64,000 nt of DNA from Methanosarcina sp. Its GTDB lineage: Archaea; Halobacteriota; Methanosarcinia; Methanosarcinales; Methanosarcinaceae. Both the position numbers and the translations under genes were made by a program. The stretch is taken from assembly GCF_028693135.1 (NCBI RefSeq), contig NZ_JAQUVZ010000005.1:62001-126000 (forward strand), given 5' to 3'. Below, in pieces: positions 35,754-44,938 of the stretch (the stretch's first letter is position 1; every line of letters begins with the position of its first letter). A model generated the notes under the pieces. That model made no database searches. It was not told the origin of the DNA and saw only the letters and a list, made by a program, of their open reading frames with translations.

Positions 35754-36872
35754 TTGGTAGACCAAGCAGGCATACACACTAAAACCTTTAGCTCAAGCTC
35801 AGATGAAAGAATCAATGCCTTAGAACAGTTCGGTGCCGGTTTTGAATCCCTCCCGGACCGACAGCAGGCTTTTGATGACCTTTTAAGGCTCTGTTCCGAT
35901 AACGATGAAACTGTACGGGAAAAGGCAATTAATGTCCTTGAAGCCGTTTTTCCTCTCGTACCTGACAGGAAAAAATCCTGGGACGAACTTGCCGGGCTTG
36001 CAAAATCGGTTTCTGTGCCGGAAACCGTCAGATGGGAGGTTATCAACTTCCTTCCTTCAATCTTTCCGTACGTTACGGACATGAAACAGATCTGGACTGA
36101 CCTGGTCGAAATAACTGCTTCTGAAGACAGCCTTGTGCAGGAAAAGGCAGCCTCTTATCTTGAAACGGTTTTCCCGGAACTTTCGGAAAAGGAGAGGGAA
36201 GAAGCCTGGAAAGACTTTATGGGGTTGATCGGAACAGAGAACCAGGCGACCTGGGAAGCTGTTGTTTTGTCCCTCGTTTCTTCATTTGCCCATGTCCCGG
36301 ACAAAAGGAAGGCCTGGGACGAACTTCTCTGGTTAACCGGAAAAGAAAGCACTTACGCAAGAGAGCAAACGATGGAAGCTCTGATTTTGCTTTTTCCCTC
36401 CATGCCTGACAAAACAAAGGTCTGGGGTGATTTTACAGCCCTTGCGGGGAGCAAGTATGAAAATGTCCGGGAAATGACCTCGGATGCACTGATTTTAGTA
36501 TACCCCTACCAGGAAGACCGGGAGAAGGTCTGGGACGACCTGATCAGAATTGCACGAAAGGGAGACAACTATGTACGGGGAAGTGCGGCAGACATCCTGG
36601 CACGGATCTTTCACCAGCAGACCGATGGTGAAAAAGTTCGGGAGGACATCAAGAGCCTGACAGGGGAAAGATGTGACTATATTGTCCAGAGGGCTATGGA
36701 GGTGCTAGGGCATGACTTTCCCCAGCTTTTCGAAGCAGAAGACCCGATTAAGGAGCTTTACAAACTTGCAGCAGAAAAGGCTACGTATGCGCGATGGAAG
36801 GCTTCCGGCACAGCAGAAAAGGGGCCGGGGGCTTCCAGCAAAATAAGAAAAGAAGAAGAAGCTGAAAAGTAA
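35754..36872 (+). CDS. HEAT-repeat protein, short paralogue
   Basis: About 372 residues made of roughly eight HEAT-like repeats of 39-41 residues (pattern LPDRQQAFDDLLRLCSDNDE then VREKAINVLEAVFPLVPD). The TTG at 35754 aligns with the TTG start of the 978-residue paralogue at 45251 (VDQAGIHTKTFS versus SDQPGIHDKTFS) and has GGTGG before it. It corresponds to the N-terminal half of the larger protein and ends with a charged tail (KIRKEEEAEK) where the other has its charged linker. No membrane segment. Likely a protein-binding scaffold; function unknown. Confidence 0.8.
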   Translation: MVDQAGIHTKTFSSSSDERINALEQFGAGFESLPDRQQAFDDLLRLCSDNDETVREKAINVLEAVFPLVPDRKKSWDELAGLAKSVSVPETVRWEVINFLPSIFPYVTDMKQIWTDLVEITASEDSLVQEKAASYLETVFPELSEKEREEAWKDFMGLIGTENQATWEAVVLSLVSSFAHVPDKRKAWDELLWLTGKESTYAREQTMEALILLFPSMPDKTKVWGDFTALAGSKYENVREMTSDALILVYPYQEDREKVWDDLIRIARKGDNYVRGSAADILARIFHQQTDGEKVREDIKSLTGERCDYIVQRAMEVLGHDFPQLFEAEDPIKELYKLAAEKATYARWKASGTAEKGPGASSKIRKEEEAEK

Positions 36873-37204
36873 GGCTATAAAAGGTAGCGGAGGCAAAGGT
36901 TTCAAACAATTGAAATTTCCTGCCACACCGCTTATTTAATGATGATGTTTCAATGCCACTTATTCAATGATTATACTTTCAGTCCTGCAGTTGCACAACT
37001 GCTGCCAGCACGTCCTCGTCTACGATTAACCTTGTGACATCTCTTTCTTTTTATTTGGAGGGAAAGGCTGGCCTCCTTCGTCGGCCGGTGAGAGTCCCGG
37101 TACCCAAAAACAAAAAACCTTGAGGTTGCTTTGTTGATCTGAAAACAGTACTAAATATCATTCAAATATCATTCGGGAAACAAACCAACATAATTACCCT
37201 AGTT
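36873..37204. other. Convergent intergenic region
   Basis: No gene. It holds copy 3 of the GGCCGGTGAGA repeat. Confidence 0.6.
37066..37112 (+). repeat. GGCCGGTGAGA repeat, copy 3
   Basis: GGCTGGCCTCCTTCGTCGGC continues CGGTGAGAGTCCCGGTACCC and an A-rich tail, nearly identical to copies 1 and 2. GGCC...GGCC can pair around TCCTTCGTC. Confidence 0.85.
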
Positions 37205-38383
37205 TCATAGACCTACCATATACGGAACAAGCGAAAAAAGCGCCTGAGCCCTCCGAGACTCGGATTTAATCCCGGTTGCCATCTCAAGGGCTTTTTCAAA
37301 AAGTTCATTTTTCCTTGTTTCATCCAGATGCAGAACAATAAATGAAAGGGCCTGGGGCCTCATGTCTTTATCTTTAAGGTTGGAAGCCAATTCAAGGGCT
37401 TCTTCTATAATTTCCTCTTTTCTTTGCCCTTTCAGGTGTGGGACAAGCAAAGAAAAAGACTGAACCCGTTGATATTCGGATTGAATCCCGGCTGCCATTT
37501 CAAGGGCTTTTTCCATAAGTCCCTCATTTCCGGAGCCTTCGAGATTCGGAACAAGCAAGGAAAGGATCTGGAATTTTGCATCCCCATATTGAATGTGGGG
37601 AGAGAAATCAAGGATATCTTCAATAATTTCTTCTCTGTCAGGCCCCTTCAGATGAGGGACAAGCGAAGAAAGGACTCTGGCTCTTTCGTCTTCATCCTGA
37701 ATATTGGAGGTAGAATAAAGGGCTTTTTCAATTAGTCTTACCTTTTCTGGCCCCTTCAGATACGGAACAAGCAGGGAAAGGGCCTGGGACCGTAAATCTC
37801 CGTATTGAATCCGGGAGGCAAAGTCAAGGGCTTTTTCCATAATTTCTTCTTTTCCGGACCCGGCTTCTAACTGCTCTAAATCCTGAACAGTACTGACAGT
37901 ACCTTTTTTTGCTGTGAATTCTTCAAACAGCTTATTAAATTCTTCAAGCACTCTGGTTTTCTCACTTGAATTTTGGGTTATAAACTTGACCGAACCATCT
38001 TCGGCTCCCATCCTCTGTTCAGCCCTCATTCTCTGTATTAGCTCATCTTCGATAAAAGATGAAATTTCTTTAGCTAAATCCGGGTCTTTTTCAAACGAGT
38101 TTATAATTTTCCGGATTAAAACCTGCTTTACCTCCGGGTCGGAGGGTGCAACTACCATATCTCCTGCGGCTTCTTTCAACTCAGGACTTTCTCTCGAACA
38201 CAGTTTTTCCCACAACTTTTTCTTAACCGCCCAGACCTCAGGCCCTGCTTTTTTGCGAGCTTCTTCAGCCGCTTTTTTAGACCCGATAACCAGATAAGGG
38301 ATTACAGGTTCGATAAGATCTGTTACTGTTTCTGTCAGTTGCCTGAGAATTACATCCTGTTGCCGCATTATTTCATCCTTCAT
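37205..38383 (-). CDS. Helical-repeat protein with STAND-like N-terminal region
   Basis: About 392 residues. The N-terminus (LIEPVIPYLVIGSKKAAEEA then WAVKKKLWEKL) resembles the N-terminal segment often found on STAND/NB-ARC-type proteins. From about residue 175 there are five to six repeats of 39 residues, consensus LIEKALxxAxxIQxEDxRAQ then ALSSLVPHLKGPxREE. These differ from the HEAT repeats next door. No NTPase domain is present. ATG 38383 is preferred over the TTG two codons earlier. It converges with the short HEAT gene. Possible adaptor for protein assembly; the STAND link is inference. Confidence 0.75.
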   Translation of the reverse strand: MKDEIMRQQDVILRQLTETVTDLIEPVIPYLVIGSKKAAEEARKKAGPEVWAVKKKLWEKLCSRESPELKEAAGDMVVAPSDPEVKQVLIRKIINSFEKDPDLAKEISSFIEDELIQRMRAEQRMGAEDGSVKFITQNSSEKTRVLEEFNKLFEEFTAKKGTVSTVQDLEQLEAGSGKEEIMEKALDFASRIQYGDLRSQALSLLVPYLKGPEKVRLIEKALYSTSNIQDEDERARVLSSLVPHLKGPDREEIIEDILDFSPHIQYGDAKFQILSLLVPNLEGSGNEGLMEKALEMAAGIQSEYQRVQSFSLLVPHLKGQRKEEIIEEALELASNLKDKDMRPQALSFIVLHLDETRKNELFEKALEMATGIKSESRRAQALFSLVPYMVGL

Positions 38384-38768
38384 TTCCAAAATGTTATGTT
38401 CTTCTCTGTTTGGTTAGTTCCAGAATAAAGTGATATCTGTAAATGTAATGTACGTACTGGAATAAATATAATTACAGATAAATACTTCGTTGGAAGCTTT
38501 AGAAAGCTCAGTATGATCTGTCTATAGTCTATAAAATTACAATAGTATATAATTACAGACCGTTCGTACACTTTCCAGTGTATTAAGAGGTGATTGAGTA
38601 TCCCTCTATTCAAAAAACAACCTGCGTTATTCAAAAAACAACCTGCATTATTAAAAAAAGCCAACTTCTGCCATTAGGATCTTATATCTTGCCATTTAAA
38701 AGATAATCAGCAGTCTCTCAATAATATTTAAATAGGTTATTATATACAGCCTCAAGATATTATAAAAT
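38384..38768. other. Divergent intergenic region with short repeats
   Basis: TATTCAAAAAACAACCTGC repeats about three times at 38606-38655. A TATA-like ATATTTAAATA lies at 38724-38734, about 35 bases before the serpin ATG. No gene. Confidence 0.5.
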
Positions 38769-40031
38769 ATGACCCGAATTAGATTTGTGTTTTACGCAGC
38801 CTGTATAGTATTTACTCTAACGTTGTTGTGTACAGGCTGCGTTGAAGATACGGCTGTAATTCCGGAAAATACGATAAGTGTAGGCTCGGTTGAATACTAC
38901 GACACCGCGGCTGCAAACAATGCTTTTGCTTTTGACATGTACTCGCAACTGGAACAGCTGGAAACCGGAGATAAAAAGAACGTCTTCTTTTCGCCGCACA
39001 GCATATCTGCTGCCATGGCGATATGTTATGAGGGAGCTGAAGACACTACGAAGGAGCAAATCTCAAACGTATTTTATTTCCCCACGAATAAGACCGTTTT
39101 GAAAGTTCGTTTGAAGGAAATGAATGACAAGATAAATTCCGATGCCGACGATTATGAGCTTGAAACTGCAAATGCACTCTGGGTGCAGGAAGGGTATCCC
39201 ATAAAAGAACAGTATGTTTTCAATGTAAAAAACTACTATGAAGACGAAGTGACAAATCTCGACTTTGTGGGAAAAAGGGAGGACTCCAGAGATACTATCA
39301 ATGAATGGGTCGAAGACAAAACCAACGACAAAATAAAAGACCTGGTCCCGGAAGGTTCAATAAATGAAAATACACGGATAATTATCACAAATGCAATTTA
39401 CTTCAATGGAAAATGGGAACATGAATTTGATAAGGAGATGACCGGCAAAAAGACTTTTTATCCGTCAAAAGGGGAAGAAACCCCTGTAGACATGATGTAC
39501 ATGTCCAGCAATTTTAACTATGGAGAAAATTCAAAGGCAAAAATCATAGAATTGCCTTACAAAGGAAACAGCTTGTCCATGTACATTGTGCTTCCGAAAG
39601 ACAATAATATTACAGAATTTGAAACCGATTTCACGGTTAATGATTATACCGAACTTAAAAACAACATGGACTCCATAAGAGACGTGGAAACCTCAATTCC
39701 GAAATTTAAGTTTGAGACTAAAACCGAGCTTTCCAATTCCCTCGTTGAAATGGGCGTTATGGATGCATTCAACCTCAACCGGGCGAATTTTTCAGGAATT
39801 AGTGACGAACCGCTAGTAATATCCGAAGTGATTCATCAAGCTTTCATAGATGTGCAGGAAGAAGGTACGGAAGCAGCTGCAGCAACAATGGTTGAGGTGA
39901 CGTGTAGCTGCGCAATGGACTCAGAACCAAAGGAGTTCAAAGCCGACCATCCGTTCATGTTCTTCATAGAGGATAAGAGGACAAATTGCATCCTTTTCAT
40001 GGGAAAAGTTGAATACCCTGAGTATGGGTAA
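38769..40031 (+). CDS. Secreted lipoprotein serpin (protease inhibitor)
   Basis: 420 residues. A signal sequence (VFYAACIVFTLTLLCTGC) ends in a lipobox-like TGC, so the protein is likely lipid-anchored outside the cell. The serpin fold is complete: NVFFSPHSISAAMAICYEGA, TRIIITNAIYFNGKWEHEF, and the signature HPFMFFIEDKRTNCILFMGK. The reactive-loop hinge EEGTEAAAAT has small residues, as in inhibitory serpins. Counting from the hinge, the cleavage region is VEVTCSCAMD, with the predicted P1 at serine flanked by two cysteines. Target protease unknown. Confidence 0.93.
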   Translation: MTRIRFVFYAACIVFTLTLLCTGCVEDTAVIPENTISVGSVEYYDTAAANNAFAFDMYSQLEQLETGDKKNVFFSPHSISAAMAICYEGAEDTTKEQISNVFYFPTNKTVLKVRLKEMNDKINSDADDYELETANALWVQEGYPIKEQYVFNVKNYYEDEVTNLDFVGKREDSRDTINEWVEDKTNDKIKDLVPEGSINENTRIIITNAIYFNGKWEHEFDKEMTGKKTFYPSKGEETPVDMMYMSSNFNYGENSKAKIIELPYKGNSLSMYIVLPKDNNITEFETDFTVNDYTELKNNMDSIRDVETSIPKFKFETKTELSNSLVEMGVMDAFNLNRANFSGISDEPLVISEVIHQAFIDVQEEGTEAAAATMVEVTCSCAMDSEPKEFKADHPFMFFIEDKRTNCILFMGKVEYPEYG

Positions 40032-40715
40032 ACTGAAGAGCGTTAAAGTGGCAGCAAAAAAGAAGTGGCTAAAATAATGCCTTCTATGATTAGACTTCAC
40101 ACATTTTCCTTATTTCATTTTTCAGGAAAGCCGTTCGCCTCGTTTTCTTTACTGAGAACACACTAATTTATTCCGTCCGGCAGCTACGTAAGTCGCCAAC
40201 AAATCCCACCCATCGACCTGCTCATGAAATGTTTTTCCTCCAGTATACCCGGGCTGCACTATGCTATCGTGACCCGATGGAAAAATTAACTATAGTAAAT
40301 TACCTGAGCTCCTTCAACAATCTAAACGAAGATATATACCCCGGAAAACATGAAAAATACGGAAAGACTAGAATTTTGTAACTTAGTCCTCTTGAGCGCA
40401 GCGAATAAGTTCACTACTAAAATCCATAAAGTAGTCCTCTTGAGCGCAGCGAAAAGGACCGCGTACTCCCGAGGCGCAACTCGGGCGGCAAATCGGGCGG
40501 CAAATCGGGCGGCAAATCGGAAAGGAAAAAAGGAAATGTCTGTGACTTTCTTTGTTTGTGACTGCTTCCCGAACTCCTGGATGCATTGGACTCGTCACTC
40601 CGAGACCAATATAGCATACCCCCGTTTCAAACTGTCTAAAACAACAATATGGAGCAAAAACAAATTTGAAACTAAATAAGAGCGGGGAAGAAGCTAAGAA
40701 TATTTATAAGAATAG
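40032..40715. other. Intergenic region with dispersed repeat
   Basis: 40385-40520 shares a repeat family with 61165-61410 (TAGTCCTCTTGAGCGCAGCG, then AAAAGGACCGCG and CTCGGGCGGCAA units). A 34-codon frame (40277-40381, MEKLTIVNYLSSFNNLNEDI) reads like the start of a protein cut by the repeat but has no SD. No intact gene. Confidence 0.55.
40385..40520 (+). repeat. Dispersed repeat, copy A
   Basis: Contains TAGTCCTCTTGAGCGCAGCG twice, followed by GAAAAGGACCGCGTACTCCC and three CGGCAAATCGGG units. Related to 61165-61410. Confidence 0.75.
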
Positions 40716-40901
40716 TTACTGCCAGGACATCTTATCGAGTATCCTGATTAAGTTACTTGCCTCATCATAGGATAATTCAGGCCAGCTCTTTTTGTATTCA
40801 TCGCAATACTGACTAATTTTTTTATGTCTTTCCATATACCGAAGAGACTTTATTACAAGATTTTTTTGCCTAAAAGTTATCGTAGAACCCATTAATTCCA
40901 T
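40716..40901 (-). CDS. Small protein of unknown function (61 residues)
   Basis: The SD AAGGAG lies about eight bases before the ATG at 40901, which is the main reason to accept it. The peptide is helical and basic in its first half (FRQKNLVIKSLRYMERHKKI) and ends DEASNLIRILDKMSWQ. No family recognised. Confidence 0.55.
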   Translation of the reverse strand: MELMGSTITFRQKNLVIKSLRYMERHKKISQYCDEYKKSWPELSYDEASNLIRILDKMSWQ

Positions 40902-41186
40902 AAAATACTCCTTATATTATGCCTTCATTGTTCAGTATTCGGTACTGCAATCAATCAAAAATCCGGAAGTAGAAAAAAGCCATACGCTTGATTGCTATTT
41001 ATATATATAGCTCACACTATATATACATACCTTATGAAGATATACTTATTAGACATAATGTCAAAATATCATATATAGTCTTTTATCTTTATATGAAATA
41101 TCCCTGGCATTATAATTCGGTACATGTTGGCTTTAATTAAAAATCCAGATAAATGAAAACCCAAATAACCGATCTGTCTTCTTTTC

Positions 41187-41975
41187 TCAGATTTCTTTCA
41201 CTTCTCGGGACAGCCCTTCATAGTAAGTATAGAGGTCTTCTCCCCATCGAAGGGCTTCGGGTTCGAAACATATGATATCGTTTATGTGGTCGTAGACACC
41301 GCTGGTGTAGAAGAGACCAAGGGAGAGGAAGCAGTTTGTTACTGTACATGAGAGGAGCATTTCTTTATCATAAACATAGACATGGATGTTGTCAAGGGCA
41401 AGGAATTTTTCCACTTCAGGCCTGAATTCGGTCTCCATCCTTTCAAAAACAGGTTCAGTAACTACCAGGGAGATATTGATGCCACTTTCTGCAAAATGCA
41501 GGAACATTTTCGGGTAGAGGGGGTGGATAAAGGGAGAGAGGCCTTTTACAAATTCGGATTTTGCGATGTTTTCCACAAATTCAGTGTGGGGAGAAAACAT
41601 GCTGCTTTCGTCAAGGGGCCTTGCAAAGGTACTGCATTTCAGGTCGCTTATCCTCTTTAAGAGATGAGGGGGGATGCCTTCGAGTTTGTGGCTGACCCAG
41701 AAATCGTATTTCTCCTCAAGGGTCTCCATGGTATCGGCAAGACTCTGTAGATTTTCAGTGATTGTATCCCCCAGAAGGGTCAGTTCATACTTTTTCCTTG
41801 TTCCGCACAGGAGATACCTGTCTTTAAGCAGTTTGATCTGAGGCTGAACCGAGGTTGGACTGGCATTGAGGGAATTTTTTAGTTCTTCAAGGCTTTTTGG
41901 GCCTTCCTTCAATAATAGAAGGATATTTTTTCTTTTCTCAGAAAATAAAACCAGGTCGAGATAAGAGTTTTCCAT
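41187..41975 (-). CDS. FilR1-type winged-helix transcriptional regulator
   Basis: 262 residues. An N-terminal winged helix-turn-helix (ILLLLKEGPKSLEELKNSLN, ASPTSVQPQIKLLKDRYLL) is followed by the FilR1/DUF1724 effector domain characteristic of methanogen regulators such as MreA and the Msr proteins, which control methanogenesis genes. The effector part includes IPPHLLKRISDLKCSTFARP and the C-terminal GVYDHINDIICFEPEALRWG. It is monocistronic, with a long AT-rich upstream region. Target genes are not evident nearby. Confidence 0.85.
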   Translation of the reverse strand: MENSYLDLVLFSEKRKNILLLLKEGPKSLEELKNSLNASPTSVQPQIKLLKDRYLLCGTRKKYELTLLGDTITENLQSLADTMETLEEKYDFWVSHKLEGIPPHLLKRISDLKCSTFARPLDESSMFSPHTEFVENIAKSEFVKGLSPFIHPLYPKMFLHFAESGINISLVVTEPVFERMETEFRPEVEKFLALDNIHVYVYDKEMLLSCTVTNCFLSLGLFYTSGVYDHINDIICFEPEALRWGEDLYTYYEGLSREVKEI

Positions 41976-42887
41976 TTTCCAGGAACCCCCTTTTCAAAAG
42001 TTAATTACTGAATTTTAACATTTTTTGTGGTCCTGTCTACATACTTTGAGTATAATATCAGGATATTTGAATTGAATAAGAAGTTATATGTTTTGATCCA
42101 GATGTCCGGGGTATTTAAAGCTCTAAAAAACTACTTCCTGCTTTGTGGTTGCCGAACACTCTTAGACACAAAAAGCAAAACTACACAGGCATCCGACCTG
42201 AAAAATATCAATCCGTGAATATATCCTCTGAGGCTTATTCAATTTGCTTTTCTTCTCTGAACTCACCTTCAATCTTTTTTCTGCCAGATAAAATCCAAAA
42301 TCAATACTTATAAGAAATAATTTCTTATGTTATCCAAGGTTATTTGTCTTAACTAATTTTGGATGTTGGTGATTTTAGTACAACTTCCTTAAAAATAGGG
42401 AGTGTTTTTAATAGTTTAGACCGTGAAGCCAAAAACGGGGTTGTTGAACACTTTCAAAGCTCTCATTGTTATACTTGAACACAAGGATAATTGAACCGGC
42501 TTTATAAACTATCCAATGAAGCCAAAAATATCTTGATTAAGGTCTTGATAGAGCATACGAAGCTTTCATGGTAACTTCTTGCCCTAAGAGAAGAATTAGA
42601 TTCAAAGGGATAAGGGGTTCGAATCCTACCCCTTGCACTAAGGAGTCGTCACAGAACAAACTATGAACAGGTTTCGATTGGATGCCTTGATTTTCAAGAT
42701 CAAGATCACCACTTGAAGGTATAATTGAATGATAAGTTGCATAGTTTATTTCGCTGCGGATCCTAAGGACCCACTGCGAAATAACATAGGCAACTTTTTA
42801 GACTGTACTCAACCATTTTCACAAGCAAGCCCCCCGATTAAATCCCAAAATAATTATGCGTTACCTAGGTTATTTCGTAACGAGCCC
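41976..42887. other. Long intergenic region with palindromes and a tRNA-like remnant
   Basis: No gene. Near 42610-42650 GGGGTTCGAATCC...CCCTTGCACTA looks like a tRNA T-arm and 3' end, but stems pair poorly and no 5' half is found. The palindromes at 42734-42796 and 42859-42882 are described separately. Confidence 0.5.
42734..42796. repeat. 63-bp interrupted palindrome
   Basis: AAGTTGC (42734-42740) pairs with GCAACTT (42790-42796), and TTATTTCGC (42746-42754) with GCGAAATAA (42776-42784), around a GGATCCTAAGGACCC centre. A smaller hairpin CGTTAC/GTAACG follows at 42859-42882 with TTATTTCG again in its loop. Confidence 0.75.
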
Positions 42888-43685
42888 TTAGTGACTTTGG
42901 TTAGCAGTTGAATATTTATTATACCTAAGTCTACCAACAAAAAATCCAAATAGAGTCAAACATACTATCACTGTAGTAATGATGCTCTGGTATTGCCCAC
43001 CAAAACCATCTGCGGATAGGTGTTTAAACAGTATCCCAAGATACGCCCAAATTAGCACTAAACCATACGCGATATTTTTATCTTTGTTCATCCGTAAAAT
43101 TCCAATCAATGATCCGACTAGCAAAATAATACTTGTCCAGACAAAATCAGCAATTCCAAATCCATTCCAGCCTACGCTTACTAAAAATACTGTTATATTG
43201 GCAATGGCCGCCACAGTAATCCAGCCGAAGTACACGCTAAACGGGGTGGAAATAAATAATTTTTCCAGTGATTCCATTTTCTCAACGCGAAGAATATCTG
43301 TAATTTTGATAAGTAATATAAGTAGTACTGCCATAATAAGTACCGAAAGACCGATAAAATCATAATGCCATGCAAAAATCCATGAAATATTGGCAATCGA
43401 AGTGGCAATAAAAAATATATTAACCTTTTTCAAAAGCCCTTCTTTCTTTTGAGTACCCTTCTTTCCAAATGATATAAATTGATAGATTACATAACAGGCA
43501 AGCAGAAGGTAAATCAGACCCCAAATAGAAAATGTCAATCCAGCCGGAGCGAATAGATTGGGATACGCATCAGATATTGTACCAGTAGAACGGTTATTGA
43601 TTGGCAAGCTGTTGGCTAAAAAATTCACAATTACCATAGCAATATAAGCCACACCTGCAAAAATTTTTATAAACATATTTTTCAT
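42888..43685 (-). CDS. TspO/MBR-like tryptophan-rich sensory membrane protein
   Basis: 265 residues, seven to eight membrane helices. The N-terminal half NSLPINNRSTGTISDAYPNL then FAPAGLTFSIWGLIYLLLAC matches the long TspO-related family, as do FSVYFGWITVAAIANITVFL and LVLIWAYLGILFKH. Such proteins are proposed to bind tetrapyrroles or transport small molecules; the function here is not known. ATG start at 43685. Confidence 0.75.
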   Translation of the reverse strand: MKNMFIKIFAGVAYIAMVIVNFLANSLPINNRSTGTISDAYPNLFAPAGLTFSIWGLIYLLLACYVIYQFISFGKKGTQKKEGLLKKVNIFFIATSIANISWIFAWHYDFIGLSVLIMAVLLILLIKITDILRVEKMESLEKLFISTPFSVYFGWITVAAIANITVFLVSVGWNGFGIADFVWTSIILLVGSLIGILRMNKDKNIAYGLVLIWAYLGILFKHLSADGFGGQYQSIITTVIVCLTLFGFFVGRLRYNKYSTANQSH

Positions 43686-43743
43686 TTTTCCACCATAATC
43701 GCCTTATAGATATAAATGATGACGCATTATATAATTTTATTTA

Positions 43744-44082
43744 TTATTTTTCATATTTTGTTGCAATATAATCTATTATAATACCATAAACAATTCCTGC
43801 AAAAAATCCCGGAGTATCTTTAAAATTTGTTGCAATATAAAAAGAACCACTAATTATAAATCCTAAAAACGCACCTCTAAAAAAAATATTTCTAGTATTA
43901 TTTTTTATCTTATAAAACGGTGCTAATCCAATTACTAAACCAATAATTATTCGATTTATCCAAGTTGACAAAATAAATAATTCATTACCTATAAAACCCA
44001 TCCTTAAACTAATTCCAATTATGCAAAAAACGCCAAGGATAGCTCCAGTTAAAAGTGATATAATTAACCGTTTATTACGCAT
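43744..44082 (-). CDS. Small hydrophobic membrane protein, unknown function
   Basis: 112 residues with three to four helices (ISLLTGAILGVFCIIGISLR, INRIIIGLVIGLAPFYKIKN, GAFLGFIISGSFYIATNF, AGIVYGIIIDYIA). Starts MRNKRL. It is 58 bases upstream of the TspO-like gene on the same strand and may be co-transcribed. No family recognised. Confidence 0.65.
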   Translation of the reverse strand: MRNKRLIISLLTGAILGVFCIIGISLRMGFIGNELFILSTWINRIIIGLVIGLAPFYKIKNNTRNIFFRGAFLGFIISGSFYIATNFKDTPGFFAGIVYGIIIDYIATKYEK

Positions 44083-44136
44083 ACTAAATACTATACATTA
44101 CAAATTATATAAGTAGATCTTAATCTCAAAATGATA

Positions 44137-44253
44137 TAGGACTTACGCAGTTGAACTGAAAACCATAAGCGGAAAAGACTTAACTGTATAAATCATACTA
44201 ATGTTGACGAGCCCGCATGTACCTGATTTTACCCTCCAAGTGCGTAAGTCCTA
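44137..44253. mobile_element. 117-bp MITE with TA-flanked 11-bp terminal repeats
   Basis: TAGGACTTACGCA (44137-44149) and TGCGTAAGTCCTA (44241-44253) are perfect inverted ends. If the outer TA is a target duplication, the repeat is GGACTTACGCA, of IS630/Tc1 style. The 90-base interior codes for nothing. Confidence 0.75.
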
Positions 44254-44502
44254 CAAATGTAGAAATGGTTTGAATTTTAAGACAGCCTCTAAGACATGGT
44301 TGTTAAGGGTGAAAGGCTTCTTACTTTCAGCGTTTTGCTCCAAAATGTTTTTTTTCTATCCTACTCTCCCATGAAGCCAGAAATCCCACTCCAGAACTCG
44401 ATGGAGTCAAGTGGCGCGGAATTATTAAATGGGTTGTGGCTGGCTGGCGGTGGTGTGGAGTGAGGTTGAAACACGCCGTAGATATATACATCAATAGTTG
44501 CG
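44254..44502. other. Intergenic stretch, nothing supported
   Basis: No coding frame, no clear repeat. It separates the MITE from the 3' end of the winged-helix gene. Confidence 0.5.
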
Positions 44503-44931
44503 TTAAATAGCAACCGTTACTTCGGGATCTTCGCCCTCTTCTTCAGGCAGTAAATCATCCTCTGTCAAGCCCAACACCTCAACGCCGTACTTTGTCAAAC
44601 CAAAATAGCAATCCACTCGCTTTGGAGTATGGCGAAGTTGGTTAAGATCAAAACCGAGATTGTAGCGGTGCTTATATGCAAAATAATAGCGAGCGCCATG
44701 ATTTGTCAACTTATAACGATAACAACCACCATGACCGGGAGCTTTTTTTGGCATCCTCTTAATTAAACGGTATTTTTTATACTTTGCAAGCATCGACCGG
44801 ACACTTGCTGGATTCCCAATTGCTTCGCAAAGCTCATTCGATGTCATAGCTTGTGGATAGACAGCAAAAAACTCTGACAATATGCGTAACTTAAGAAAAT
44901 TGTGCTTGTGATAGATTCCTGTAGCGGTCAA
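44503..44931 (-). CDS. Winged-helix DNA-binding protein
   Basis: 142 residues. A helix-turn-helix of winged type is visible: ILSEFFAVYPQAMTSNELCE, AIGNPASVRSMLAKYKKYRL, then the wing YRYKLTNHGARYYFAYKHRY. The C-terminus (PKRVDCYFGLTKYGVEVLGL) ends in an acidic tail EEEGEDPEVTVAI. Start is a TTG at 44931 inside an inverted repeat arm region. Probably a regulator of an accessory element; target unknown. Confidence 0.65.
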   Translation of the reverse strand: MTATGIYHKHNFLKLRILSEFFAVYPQAMTSNELCEAIGNPASVRSMLAKYKKYRLIKRMPKKAPGHGGCYRYKLTNHGARYYFAYKHRYNLGFDLNQLRHTPKRVDCYFGLTKYGVEVLGLTEDDLLPEEEGEDPEVTVAI

Positions 44932-44938
44932 TATAATA

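Noticed and set aside
35143-37112. CRISPR-like array from the GGCCGGTGAGA repeat
   Set aside because: Three copies only, with irregular spacing of hundreds of bases and no cas genes.
40350-40679. 109-codon frame rich in AANRAANRAAN
   Set aside because: Product of the CGGCAAATCGGG repeat; no SD and no similarity.
42590-42650. tRNA gene suggested by GGGGTTCGAATCC...TTGCACTA
   Set aside because: T-stem pairs poorly and no 5' acceptor strand complementary to the end was found; kept only as a possible remnant.
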